Of a DNA stretch of 64,000 bases, positions 1 through 10,413 are shown piece after piece. How positions within the stretch are numbered: position 1 is the stretch's first letter; each line of letters starts with the position of its first letter. This DNA is from Symsagittifera roscoffensis (taxonomy: Eukaryota; Xenacoelomorpha; Acoela; Convolutidae): contig NC_087062.1 of assembly GCF_963678635.1 (NCBI RefSeq), positions 55,436,363-55,500,362 of the forward strand, in the 5' to 3' direction. The translations under genes and the position numbers were made by a program. The notes under the pieces were generated by a model. It was given only the letters and a program-made list of their open reading frames with translations, was not told the origin of the DNA and did not search any database.

Positions 1-1944
1 GTTAGTAGAAGCGAAAAACGCTTGAAGGAGAGAACGGATGAACACTTGGCGAAGAACCTGTCGCGAATGACCAGGGAAGCTGAGCAAAGAGAGTTAGTTA
101 CGATTGAGAGGCGACATGGAGAAGTTGAGAATTCAACAAGAGCAGACTCTTGGGACTCTTGACACGAAGATAGATGCGATGATGGAGAGGCGAACTCAGG
201 CTATCATGGATAGGTTGAACGGGCTACTAGGCAGCAGGAGTGGATCAAAAAATGGGGAATCGAACTCGGGAGAACCCAACAGGGAGCCGAGGATGAACTT
301 CAATGAACAGCAGAATAGGAGAAGGTCATATGGATCCACTAGAGGAAAGGGCAGTTAATCAGGTTATGCCACAGGGGACAATAGAACGCGGGGCCCAAAC
401 ATCAAAGGAAGTTCAACTGGCAACAGACAGACCTCAAAAGAACGACCGACGCAAGATACACATGCGAATGGGAGATGTGATTCCAGGAACAGGAGTCATG
501 CGAGTCAAGGAAAAAACAATCCCAGCGACCAGGACAGGAGGGAAAATCCAGAGCCCTTATCAGGGGGCAATGATACAGAGCCTTGTCAGGGGACAATGAT
601 ACTCAGGCGGGGCATTCAAGAGACGCTACATCAATGGCCACAGCCTTTGAACCTCTGAACAGGTCTTTGAGGACATTTCTTACAAGGTTATCTAAAACCA
701 ATGAACTTAGTGAAAAGTCCAGAAGGGTTAGAAACCAAGAAGCTATAAACACGAGTCTGATGGCTGTATTGATACCTAGATAGAGGTGATGAAACTGCAT
801 TTTCAAGAAGAGGACTTGTCAGAAAGACGAGAATGCAGTGCTCTTACCAGCAACTTGGAAGGGACAGCCCTAAAGTGTGTGATGCCCAAAAAGCAATACC
901 AGCAGGATACTGCTAATTAAATCTTTGAAATCTTGTTAAATCGTTTTGGCTCAGGGGTGCAAGGACACCAAGCAATCAAAATTCATCGGTGGTGTGAAGA
1001 ATGATGAGCTTCGAACAATGTTAGCGACACATTATACACCACTCTTAACCAATGCGCCAACACCAGAGGAGTTGAGACTCAAGTCAAAAGAATATCTTTT
1101 GCTGAAGCCTCCATCGAGATCTGGATATTACAAAAACAATTATGGCAATTTTAACAACGGACCAGCAAATCAAGGAAACAACTGGTACAAACCAAAGGAA
1201 GACATGGACAAGAGACGCTCTTGTGCAAATTGCAGTTCGACGGACCATCATGTGTCAGCATGCCCAACTTACAAACAGGGTATGAAAGCAATAGGCTTTA
1301 GCCTCGAGGATGAAGATGCGTCAGAGGTCGATCATGAAGATTTCATGAGAGGATTAATTGCAAAAATTGGCCCAAGGTGTTTCTTCTGTAACTTAGAAGG
1401 TCAATTTAAATCGGATTGTCAACAATTCGGGGATGCTGTAGCAGACATCAAGCATCCAAGGCATGAGGAAGCTTTATCGGGTGTGAAAGCAACCAAGGCT
1501 CGCCTGTTGAGTGAAGCGGAGGCGCACAGAAAAGAAAAACCGCAAGAGCTGGCAACGAAGAAGATGCAGGTGGTAACGGAAGAGATATGTGAACCGGAAC
1601 TGGTGACTGCTGCGGATGACTTCAAGATCGACTATAGGGCGGCCGAGAGAGATGTTCTAAACAGAGTCCAGCAGGAATTGGTAACGAAGGAGATTGAACA
1701 AAAGGTGAAGCTCGAATTGGAAAATGAGAAAGGACAGGAAAGGCTGAAAGCCTTCGAGGCATCAGAAGTCGAAGAAACAAAAGTACCAAGCAGTTTGAGC
1801 ATGAAACTAAATGTGATCTCCGGGCAGACGTTCGATATGATGCCGCAGGGAAGTATAATACAATCGATAATCTCAGTAGCGGGACACCAGGTAATCACAA
1901 ATCTAAGTGAACCATTATCTGAGACAAATGGAGCCACGCACTGA
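1..1944 (+). pseudogene. gag: gag (coiled coil, capsid remnant, CCHC zinc knuckles), broken
   Basis: Positions 1-360 encode a charged, heptad-rich coiled coil in two frames (one open part is 104-358). A Ser/Arg/Gln-rich stretch follows. About 600-940 reads as capsid remnant in shifted frames with stops, for example around 927. The longest open part is 946-1944, but its first codon is TTG, so it is an internal piece and not a start. It holds CANCSSTDHHVSAC (a proper C-x2-C-x4-H-x4-C knuckle, about 1222-1263) and CFFCNLEGQFKSDC (about 1378-1419), in which the expected His is Gln, so the second knuckle is probably defective. A Lys/Glu-rich helical region follows. Gag packages the element RNA and forms the particle; this copy cannot make one continuous product. 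Confidence 0.85.
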
Positions 1945-2024
1945 CTCAAGAGCTGTGCGAGCGCTACTAATAACGGACGGCCCTCGAATAGTGAAACTTC
2001 ACGGGCGCTACATGGAAGTCTATG

Positions 2025-2090
2025 GACCGTATCAAGTGATGTGTGACCGTATCAAGTGATCGTATCAAGTCTATAGACCGTATCAAGGAT
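2025..2090 (+). repeat. short tandem duplications of CCGTATCAAG inside gag-pol
   Basis: The string CGTATCAAG occurs four times within about 60 bases (near 2028, 2048, 2063 and 2079), with TCTATAGACC and GTGTGACC between copies. The stretch lies between gag and the protease, where a coding sequence is expected, and it disrupts the frame. It looks like local slippage or template jumping in one copy of the element. Confidence 0.7.
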
Positions 2091-2189
2091 TAGGAAATAC
2101 GTGACGACAGACAGTGACCAAATAGGGCAAATCTACTTGGGTGAAGAAGAACTTAAAGTCCGTAGGATAGGCCATGACGGGCGGTTCAC

Positions 2190-2773
2190 ATTGGATAGAA
2201 AACAGATGTGACTGCACATCTGCTTGACACCAACAGGAAGAAAATCAGAATCACAGGGCTTCTGGACACAGGAGCGGTAGTGAGCGTGATGCGGATAAAA
2301 ACTTGGGAAAGAATGGGCTTCACGAGGGAAGACCTAATTCCGACGAATCTCCGACTAGCGGCAGCCAATCGAGGAGCGATTTACGTAGCCGGAAGAAGGA
2401 CACCAATAACGGTCTTCCACATGGGAGGACGGGATCTTTGGATGAGCTTCCTGTTGGTAGAGAACTTGAATGACTCCGACCAGTCATCTTGGGCAGAGAT
2501 TTTGTCAGAAATTTCGACATGATGATTGACTTGAACAACGGCCTAATAAGGATTAGAAACACGGACCGGAAGTATGTTAAGAAACCAATTAATAGAATAA
2601 TAAGAGATGAAAACAAGGTACCAATCTTTTTAGACAAAAAGGTAAAGCTACAACCGGGACCAGCTGTAGTAGCAGTTTTTAGAATGAAAAATTTAAATTC
2701 GTTAAGTGATAGCAAACAGGTTTGCTTGGCACCGAACCCAAGTAGGCAAAATTCAGTTATTTTAGGCCGTTAA
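2190..2773 (+). pseudogene. retropepsin-like aspartic protease of the Gypsy-like element
   Basis: The frame open from 2208 to 2522 contains the retropepsin signature GLLDTGAVVSV near 2255-2290 with the catalytic Asp of D-T-G, and a flap-like region after it. The frame then shifts near 2500 and continues at 2489-2773 with GRDFVRNFDMMIDL, matching the conserved C-terminal block (ILGxDF) of this protease family. The enzyme would cleave the gag-pol polyprotein. The frame change inside the domain and the lack of an ATG of its own mark it as part of a broken polyprotein. Confidence 0.82.
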
Positions 2774-2796
2774 CTCGAAACGGACTGTGGGTCAGT

Positions 2797-4056
2797 GTGT
2801 TAGTGAACACATTGGACACCACGGTTTCAATCCACCGTGGAAAGAAACTTGATTACGCTTTGCCGATGAGGACCGACTATGAAGAGACACAAAACTTGAA
2901 GAGATATAGTGTGAAAGACTGCCCTTATCATGCCAATAAAGATAAAATTTTGAAAAGAATTAATGAATTTAAATCTATTTATAAACTGTTTTCAATGAAA
3001 TCTGAAACGGAAGACGGCTTGTCGAGCTGCTCGAAGTTTCCGGAACGCTCCTCGTCATATAAACTAGAATCTGACAAACCGGTTTTGCGAGAAAAAAAAC
3101 ACTTAAAAGGTAAAATAGGCGAGGGAGATTTTGAATCACTGCGGGCGGTTTTGATTCGGAACGCGGATCTATTTCCAAAACATAAGGCAGATATTGGTTG
3201 TTGCAACTTCGACATACACGAAATCGAACTAGAGGAAGGCGCCGTTCCTCATAGGGAAGGCGGAAGACGAATGACACTACATAATTTGGAAGCGTTCCGA
3301 GCGGAAATAGAAATTGTGCTCGAATACGACATGATAGAACCCTCAAAATTGCCGTGGGCTTGCGTGGTAGTCATGGCAAAAAAGAAGGGGGACAGCTTAG
3401 GTTATGTTGCGACTTTCGATACTTGAACGCGGTGACAAAAAAAAAGCTGCGTACCCGATACCGCGAATAGACTAAAGTTTTCGAAACTTGGTGACGCCAA
3501 GTTCTTCACCACACTGGGTTTGGGTTCTGCCTTCTGGCAAGTCCCTCTGCGAAAGAAGGACAGAGAGAAGACCGGATTCGTATGTGAATTGGGGTTGTAC
3601 CAGTGGAAGAGGATACCCTTCGGCTTGTGCAACGCAACGGCCACTTTTCAAAGACTGATGGCTCAGGCTTTGACGAGAGTGACGAAGAAGTACGAGAACC
3701 TTGTGATGTGTTACGTGGATGACGTGGTCATAGCAACACCCACCCTGGAAGACCACATTGATTGGCTCGATCAGGTCTTTGGGTGCATGAAAAGAGCAGG
3801 CTTGAAATGCAAACCATCGAAATGTGACATCCTCAGGGATTGAATCAAGTATCTAGGAAAAAAGGTGGACAGGCATGGTGTGAGGCCGGACCCGGAAGCA
3901 GTAGAGGCTGTGTCGACATGGAAGGCTCCCAGAACGGATACACAACTCATGAGCTTCCTAGGATTTGCCAATTATTACCGTGAGTTCATAAAAGGATATA
4001 CAGACAAGGTATATCCCATGCAGAAGCTGATGCGCAACAAAGGAAAGAAGTTCGAA
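2797..4056 (+). pseudogene. reverse transcriptase domain of the Gypsy-like element
   Basis: 2797-3426 encodes the region between protease and RT and the RT N-terminus (MIEPSKLPWACVVVMAKKK, the typical substrate-entry block). After a frame change and a short loss near 3420-3480, 3520-3843 carries the palm: GSAFWQVPL, then PFGLCNATATFQRLM and the catalytic YVDD within MCYVDDVVIA near 3709-3733. A TGA at 3841 interrupts the frame, which resumes at 3865-4059 with the RT thumb/connection (SFLGFANYYREFI). YVDD is intact, but at least three lesions prevent translation of the whole domain. Confidence 0.9.
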
Positions 4057-4530
4057 TGAACGAAGAAGCGCAAGCTGCCTTCGAGAACAGAAAGCGGGAA
4101 CTGTGCGAAGCGCCAGTGCTAGGCTTGCCTACAGAGAAGGGCATGCATGTTATTGACACAGACGCATCAATAGTAGCCATCTCAGGAATACTGCATCAGG
4201 AGCAGGAGTGGAATGGAAGAACAGTTCTCCGTCCCATTGCATATGGCAGCAAGGTGTTAAGTGACACTGAGATGAAATATGGTGCACCGAAAGCAGAAAT
4301 GTTGGCAGTAGTCTTATTCGTGGAAAAGTAACGCGCATACTTGGGGAGCGTTCCTTTTAAGTTACGCGTGGACAACAGAGCGTTATCCTGGTTGAAGACA
4401 CCTTCAATGGATCAGAGTTATATTGGTAGATAGATAGTAAGATTAGATGGCTACCACATGATAATCGAGCACAGGATGCGTAATAAACACCAGGAAGCTG
4501 ACAGCCTAAGCAAGAAGACCGAGTGAAGCA
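4056..4530 (+). pseudogene. RNase H domain of the Gypsy-like element
   Basis: 4056-4331 carries the RNase H block VIDTDASIVAISGILHQ (catalytic Asp in DTDAS), the YGSKVL strand and the KAEMLAVV helix with the catalytic Glu. A TAA at 4329 ends the frame. The continuation to about 4525 still shows LRVDNRALSWLKT (third acidic residue) and a C-terminal ADSLSKK block, again with stops. The domain degrades the RNA of the RNA/DNA hybrid during reverse transcription. It follows RT directly, as in all Ty3/Gypsy elements. Confidence 0.87.
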
Positions 4531-4539
4531 AGTTGGAAC

Positions 4540-5570
4540 AGAAGCAAGCCAATCAGGCAGAAATCAAGGAAGGGTTCTCGTTTCTGGACAATGAAACTTA
4601 TGAAGCCCTTCCCTTGACAAGATGGTAAGACAAGTCTGGACATCCGATTCCAGGACATCCTGAGTTACCTGTAGAGATGGTAGCCGAGATAAAGATTCTA
4701 TCCAAGAAGGACCCGGTGTCCTTGGATCTGTTGCTGCGCTCAAATCTGGTCCAGCAAGAACTCTCTCGCATGAACATAAACAGCCTCTCATTATTGGATA
4801 GAACGGTGCAGGTCACACCACAGGTGATGAGGGAGTTGGGTGGATTATTGGAGAGAGAAGTGACCAGAGTTGACCCCGAGTGGGCAGCAGCCCTGGCATC
4901 ACTGACAGTTCGTGAGAAGATGAAGATCATGCCGTCAAGACGAGAACACAGAGAAAATGAAAGGGATTGTAGGACTATAGTTCAGCAACTCGATACTCTA
5001 AAACATTTTTAAAAAAAGTACTTCGTACAAACGGAAAGAACAGGGGAACGGGACACAAAAGAAAACCGTCACCTTTGATGATTAGGATCAGAGGGGCAAA
5101 AAGGTTGAACAGAACCCTGGGCAAGGAAATTTAACCGGGTAGACGAGCGGTTAGGAGAACAGGCAAGTTCAGGATCAACACCCGGGAAAAAATAGTTTGT
5201 CCGGGGAGTCTGATGTAGATGAAAAAGTTCCTGATGAGGAACAGGATCTGGAGGATAAAATTTTGTCCGGAGAGTTCAGATGGATGAACAGAACACACAG
5301 AACTGATCCGGAGGAGGGAACGTGCTCCATCGCAGACTCTTCAATTGATGATAATTCCCGGAATTCAGGAGTCGACACCTACTCAGACGGCAACTCGAGC
5401 TCAGGATTGGAACTGTCAGAGCTAGCGATCCACACACTACTGGTGGAGACTCGAGCAAAGGATCTGGACAGGGAGGTATATCAAGACCCTGACAGTGATC
5501 GCTACCTCATACCAGGTGAAAGAATCTTTGACAACGCAGCACAGCAGATGATCTGGAAAAAATAGCGGTA
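4540..5570 (+). pseudogene. long acidic linker between RNase H and integrase, unknown function
   Basis: Two open pieces (4677-5012 and 5197-5565) in different frames encode about 230 residues with no recognised fold. The first is helical, Leu/Glu/Arg-rich. The second is very acidic and Ser-rich (clusters of D, E and S around 5330-5420). RNase H ends near 4530 and the integrase zinc motif starts near 6010, so the linker spans about 1.5 kb, much longer than usual for Ty3/Gypsy. It may be a tether or disordered spacer; no function is assigned. Confidence 0.6.
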
Positions 5571-5588
5571 TAGAAACGTTCGATAAGT

Positions 5589-7357
5589 TTGTTGCCACAA
5601 AAAGAGGTAGTCAGGACTGATCTTCAACCGTTCGAACATGAAACACGACCGTTGGCGAAGATTTGGTGCGTTAAGATGGAAGATGACACGCATCAGTCAG
5701 ATGAAATGAATAGTCAGATGAGGGTCATGAAGACGTACTTGAAGGCGAGATACAGACTCTCGGACCTACTAAAAGCGCAGAGAAATGACCGCATGACGAG
5801 CAACCTGAAAAGGTTGATCGAAAATGGAGCTCCGGGCAAAGGTGACCTGGAGGAAGACAGTTACCGCATTCTGAGACAGTCCTTTATGCAGAAAGAGGGA
5901 AGGCTATATCTGAACAAGGACGAATTTGTGGCTTGTAACAGAAGGGAAGAGAACAAGGTCCTGTACAAATATAACGAGATAGTGTTGCCGCAACTCTATC
6001 AGACAGAACTTTTGTTCAGGTCACATGATCAGATGGGCCATCAGGGAATCGACAAAGTAAACCAGAGGATCCTGAAACCCTTTGAGTGGCCTGGAATGAA
6101 AAAAGCATGCGAGAAGTGGGTAACAGCATGTCTGTCATGCCAACAGGTCAAGGATCCAAAGAGATTGCGATTTCCCTTGCAGTCGATCGAGTCATCTGAA
6201 TTCAACGAGGTGGTGCAGATTGTTCACCAAAAGATATGTATGACAGACAGTGGTTACAATCAAGTCTTGGTCATGATAGATCACTTCACGAAGTATGCAG
6301 AGGCCGTGCCCTGCATAACTGCCTCAGCAGAAGAGACGTGCGATCACCTGATCAATACGTGGATAGCGAGACATGGTTGTCCGATGACGTTTCAATCGGT
6401 GACGGAAAAGCTTTCGTGATAGAACTTACGAAAGAGCCCATGAGACGTTCACATGTGGCTCAAGCTCACTCCACGACATACCATCTCCAGACGAATGGCT
6501 TGGTGGAAAGGCAAAATCGAACGTTAGTGTCGATGCTGAGGGTATATCGTTCCAGACACATGACCGATTGGGACAGATATCGTTCACAGGTGATGGGAGC
6601 TTACAACAGCACGCAACACTCCACCACCGGAGTTAGTCCACACTTGATGTTAACGGGATACGAGAAGTCTTTGCCCTTGACTTTCTGTTACCCAGAGTAT
6701 GAGGGGAAGCAAACATCACCACAAGTCTACGTAAGGGATGTGATTAGACGTCAACAAGAACTAAACGACTTGTGTAGATGGAACACTCAGCAGGCACAGG
6801 CAAGGCAGAGGAAAAGATTCGATAAAAAAAGCAGCTGGTGCAAAAGCTTACTCGGTAGGAGACTACGTGTGGGTATTACGGAAGTGCACCAGGAGGGACG
6901 CTTTTATAGACTGAGTACTGGCCGAGCCGCTCACTACGAGAACATTAAGCCACACAACCCATCGACAGAAGAGTGGTGTATACCTGCAGACATGGAAGAG
7001 GGGGATTATCTGATGATGGACTCTGCTTGGGAGGTCAACCAGAAGGGCACCAGGGAAAAGAATGATGGAAATGAGGGCGTAGAGGAAGGATCAAGTCCAC
7101 CATTAGACCTGGATCCCAACGAGGTGATTGAAGCAAATGAAGAAACCTTAACCTACGCGGAGGAGGACTGGCAAGACCCCGAGCAAACGGAGGTCCCCAA
7201 AAACTTGGAACCCGATCTTTCATTTACAATACAGACTCGACAGAGTGACAGGACAATACTCACAAAGAAATATAATCCTTACGTAGATGACTTCGTAAGG
7301 ATAGATCTGAAGACGATAGTGGAAGAAGTAGTGGGTCTAGAAGAAGTAACTGTTTGA
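5589..7357 (+). pseudogene. integrase of the Gypsy-like element
   Basis: 5589-6419 contains the HHCC zinc-binding module (HDQMGH at about 6023-6040, and CLSCQQ at about 6130-6147) and the first catalytic Asp in VMIDHFTKYAEAVPC. A frame change near 6400 falls on the second Asp block, which reads as GDGKAFV in the new frame. 6420-7357 continues with the catalytic Glu in NGLVERQNRTLV and a C-terminal tail. Between about 6830 and 6890 the sequence jumps from a Lys-rich segment to RRLRVGITEVHQEGRFYRL, which suggests loss of part of the C-terminal DNA-binding domain. The enzyme would insert the cDNA into the host chromosome. Confidence 0.88.
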
Positions 7358-7359
7358 CA

Positions 7360-8299
7360 GGACATCGACATAGTTGACGATCACGACGAGGAGTGGGTCA
7401 ATGACCGGTCCAAGTCCAAGGTAGAATTCGACGACGAGCAACAGCAATCCTATGAACAAGACTTGACGAATATGCGGGTCTTGGAATGGCTGAACGTAAT
7501 GACGTCGGACCCAAAGGAGACCAGTGTCACGATTCGAGATGTAGATCGTGAAAGCATGAAATACATAAAAACCGAAAGGGATGATCCTTCCTGGGCTGCC
7601 CAGGAAGGGCAATTACTCATTCCTGCTTCCAACCTCGATTTATTATCCAGTATGCGATCGACGGGGACGTCGATGGATTTTTTCGTCCTGGGAGGGGGGG
7701 TAGGAATTACCCACACTGAAAAAATTATCCAAAAAAAATTAAGGATAGCAAGAGAGACAGGTGATCTAAAAGCAGAAACAGGCGAGGACCCTAAAAAACC
7801 GGACATAGTGAGAGTAGTTGAGTCATATTTTAGCTTACCAAATGAATACTCAAGTAGCTAAATTTTGACAGATAGCAATTTTATACTCACAAACAGAACA
7901 TTGTGCCATAGCGATCACGGCAGACATGAGTTTTAAGGCAACGTTAGCAGCGGATTTTACGAGAGAATATAATAACATAGAATTCCTTTGGAAGCAAAGA
8001 CCAGGAATAGGAGGCGTAGCAGCTTTGCTTCCGGCGGCGTCACAGATACCGGGAAAGTACTTATGCTTCTTGGCGACGGACAAGCCGCACGTGGACCCGG
8101 AAAACCTAGTCTTGTCCTTGACGAGATTGAGAGATTTCCTTGTGGAAAGTGGAGTGAACAACTCTCGCTTCCAGTGCACGTTCCAAACAGAGGACGACTG
8201 CATGCACGGGAGCTGTATGCACTGATAAACATAATCTTCTCTGATACTAATGTACAAGTATACTTACATAAGAAATATTGTTTAAGTAGAGGCTGAGTT
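7360..8299 (+). pseudogene. acidic pol tail plus macrodomain-like domain, copy A (frameshifted)
   Basis: After the stop at about 7357 the same polypeptide continues in another frame (7463-7861), acidic and then KKPDIVRVVESYFSLPNEY. Beyond a TAG at about 7859, 7926-8225 and 7988-8296 (two frames) carry the two halves of a domain that is intact in copy B: the LAADF block, GKYLCFLATDK, VLSLTRLRDFLVE, then a strand-turn-helix ending in NVQVYLHKKY. The order and spacing resemble TARG1/OARD1-like macrodomains, which bind ADP-ribose and remove it from proteins. This copy is frameshifted near 8150. Assignment rests on pattern recognition only. Confidence 0.55.
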
Positions 8300-8637
8300 T
8301 AGGTTGCATCCAGGAAGGCGTCATACTAAATGTGCGTTTTGTGTTGTGTGTGTTATGTTATGTTATCTTACGTGTTATGTTATTAAGGCCCTGGGTAAGG
8401 AGGAATTAGTGACCATGAATAACGGAATGATGATCTTAGGAATAGATCCAAAGTTTGGACCGTCCATTCTTAGGTCGAATTCCAAAATTTTGGTAACGAA
8501 CTGATTTTAAATAAATTTTAATAAAAAATTAGTGTAAAGCTGACAAAAGTGATATTCGTGACCTCTTTTCGAGATATTTTAATTATTCACTTGATTTCAA
8601 TTCATCAAACCGATCAAAGAATCGAATCTGAAAGAAC
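8300..8637 (+). repeat. spacer between macrodomain end and SGNH ORF, copy A (possible LTR/UTR)
   Basis: This AT-rich segment recurs at 12310-12665 and 16137-16542. It holds the GTGTT/TTATG microsatellite, the 49-codon ORF, an AATAAA within TTTAAATAAATTTT near 8509, the string GTGATATTCGTGACCTC, and TTCAATTCATCAAACCGAT just before the next ORF. It sits where a 3' LTR/5' LTR would sit between two tandem elements, but I could not define TG...CA ends, a primer-binding site or a polypurine tract. Confidence 0.5.
8355..8504 (+). CDS. 49-codon ORF in inter-ORF spacer, copy A
   Basis: An ATG at 8355 opens a 49-residue frame ending at TGA 8502-8504. The N-terminal half is Cys/Tyr/Leu-rich and hydrophobic (MLCYLTCYVIKAL), followed by NNGMMILGIDPKF and a short polar tail. 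The frame is open at the same length in all three tandem copies, while most longer frames in the locus are broken. A second in-frame ATG lies at 8415. Immediately upstream is a short GTGTT/TTATG-rich low-complexity run that varies in length between copies. No homologue is recognised. It may be a real small protein or a frame kept open by chance in recent duplicates. Confidence 0.35.
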   Translation: MLCYLTCYVIKALGKEELVTMNNGMMILGIDPKFGPSILRSNSKILVTN

Positions 8638-9290
8638 ATGGACAATTTCAACTTGAATGAATTGGTGGACCTGGCAGAGGCATATATGGGACCGATGGTA
8701 GATGCGATCTATCGTCGGCTGATGGATCGAGACTTCGCTCTGGAGGGCCCAGAGGTAAACATGTTGCTGACCGCCTTAATAAACATCTTGGGGGCATGAT
8801 AACCGTTGGGACCACCCCACGGAAGTCTTATCGATGGCAGCGTATGGAGAAAGAGGAGTACTAGACCGCCCGAACATGAGAGTGATGAGGTGGAGAAACG
8901 GGGCTTTCTCAGGAAGTGACTTGGCGAACGAACCTGGATTGGGAAGTTCGAGGATCTACCAACCAGGTGAGATGCATTTACCCAACAAACCTAGGCCTGG
9001 ATTGAGGAGGATGCATCAGGAAATGAACAGCTAGGCTGCCTCGTCTAGTTCACAACTGAGAGCAGCTGTGCCACCGAAGAGGGCGAGAGTAGAGGAAGAG
9101 GTTCAGACGAACAAAACCATGCAAGAGCTTAACGGAACCGTAGAAGAACTGGAGAAGACCAGAATGGAGCTGGATGAAATTACCAAGACCATCCTCAGTA
9201 CAGAAGAAAATAGAGACATGTGGAAGAAACTGTTTGAAGATTGTAACAAAAAACAGGGTGAAGAAATAGAACGCTTGAGGCGAGAGTAGT
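8638..9290 (+). pseudogene. SGNH-ORF N-terminus, coiled coil and PPKRAR motif, copy A
   Basis: An ATG at 8638 begins MDNFNLNELVDLAEAYMG, and the frame runs about 50 codons before a frameshift near 8790. The next piece (8834-9034) encodes a basic Arg/Trp-rich segment. Then come VPPKRARVEEE, which looks like a nuclear-localisation-type basic cluster, and a Glu/Lys/Leu-rich coiled coil (about 9068-9289). Stops at 9033 and 9287 split it. Copy C starts with the same MDNFNLNEL, which supports this ATG as the original start of a long second ORF. Confidence 0.6.
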
Positions 9291-9777
9291 AAGAGCGATC
9301 GGAGCGGTTGACGTTGACGACAGCCGTAGAAAAAGTGATACCTACCACAAATATTCCTCGTGGGCAGTCCCCGATGGAACTTTTGACGCCTCGCGAGTTG
9401 AGTCAAACGACAGCTACAACTGGTCGAGTGACAATCGCGGACCCGAGTGACACCCTAAGTGACCCAGTCGTGTAGCAAACGGTGAGAAAATTGATAGAGA
9501 CAGCTGGACGATTGGTCGCTAATAGGAATGCGCCAGGTTCCGGGATGACTGCACCCTATGGGACAATAGATGACACGGCAGAGTACAAATCTCCCAAGAG
9601 ATGATGCCGAGAACGGGAGTTAGTGATACAACGTTGCCGACAAAGAGCTCTAAGGCTCCAGACAGAAAGATACAAGAAATGCCAATGAAGAAAGTGTCCC
9701 GAGTGATTGATGTGCCGTAGAACAACCAGCTGAAGTATAGCTTCACACGAGTTCAGGACACGGATTAACAAGCCTGC
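9291..9777 (+). pseudogene. region between coiled coil and SGNH domain, copy A
   Basis: The same frame can be followed with stops (for example near 9473 and 9718). It encodes a Ser/Thr/Pro-rich, probably disordered segment, including RKLIETAGRLVANRNAPG and a basic patch. Nothing is recognised. The segment is shared with copies B and C; copy A lacks about 12 bases that B and C carry near 12889-12907 (GGAGACGCGACTCTAAG). Confidence 0.5.
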
Positions 9778-10413
9778 TTGAATCGATCCACTTGGAGTCC
9801 AGCAGTAAACCTGCAGCAACCGCCACTTGGGACATCGCATCTGATACTGGGTGACAGCTTAGTGAGATTACTCCAGAATTTGAGGGACTCCTGGATCACT
9901 ACGGTGATGGCCTTTGGAGGTGCAACGATAGCCCAGCTATTTCGGATGGTGGAGCTAATGAACCCAGGGAGGATCCCTAACATAATGATCCTAGTAGGGA
10001 CGAACAACGTATCAAGAGGCTCAGATGAGGATGAGGCACAATGGGAGTCGATGATGGTGTGCCTATTTACTACTCTCTGGCATAAATTCAAGTGCGCGGT
10101 ACTGACCGTCTGCACTGTACCCATGTGCACAAAAACGTTGACAAAAACAGGAAGAAGACATAATGAACGAGTCATCAGGTGGAACAATATAATAAGGAAT
10201 TTGGCGAGTCGGAATTCTGGACGGATGACACTTATGGATATTGAACACGAGCTTAGAGCTATCGATCAGGCCAGATTAACCACCGATGGAATCCACTTTG
10301 ATAGCATTGAAGGACAAGCCTGGTTGAACAGAGTCTTCCACGAGCGATTGAATGAAATGGAAGTCGAGTTCTTTGACACGAGAGTGCTGAAGAGAAATCA
10401 GCCGAGTTCGTGA
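9778..10413 (+). pseudogene. SGNH/GDSL-hydrolase-like domain, copy A (all motif residues present)
   Basis: The open stretch encodes about 210 residues; its first codon is TTG, so it is internal to a longer polypeptide. Block I is LILGDSLVR, with the nucleophile Ser at 9856-9858. Block II is FGGATIAQLF (Gly). Block III is MILVGTNNVSRG (G-x-N-N, close to the family's GxND). Block V is TDGIHFDSIEG, with Asp at 10285-10287 and His at 10294-10296. These four blocks in this order and spacing define SGNH hydrolases (esterases/lipases acting on acyl esters). A Trp/Phe-rich core and the helix WLNRVFHERLNEME complete it. It is the only copy with all four blocks intact. Neighbours on both sides are broken, so expression is unlikely. 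Confidence 0.72.

Larger units (their letters stand above)
1..8299 (+). mobile_element. Ty3/Gypsy-like LTR retroelement, decayed, 5' end outside window
   Basis: Consecutive segments encode gag, protease, reverse transcriptase, RNase H, integrase and then a macrodomain-like tail, in the order PR-RT-RH-IN that defines Ty3/Gypsy (Metaviridae). The reading frame changes many times and carries stops, so this copy is dead. The 5' part of gag runs off the left edge, and I see no clear LTR boundary on either side; the repeated spacer at 8300-8637 is the only candidate for LTR or UTR sequence. The base composition is more GC-rich than the host DNA to the right, and the coding is dense, without introns. 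Confidence in the class is high; the clade is not assigned. Confidence 0.9.

Noticed and set aside
946-1944. Treating the 332-codon frame as a gene starting at 946
   Set aside because: Its first codon is TTG. In a eukaryote it is an internal part of gag; several other long frames here also begin with TTG, CTG or GTG.
7360-8299. Envelope gene after integrase
   Set aside because: No signal peptide, membrane anchor, Cys pattern or furin-type site is visible; blocks fit a soluble alpha/beta domain.
8300-8637. Calling the repeated spacer an LTR
   Set aside because: The position fits, but no TG...CA ends, PBS, PPT or target duplication could be found, so it is left as spacer/possible LTR.
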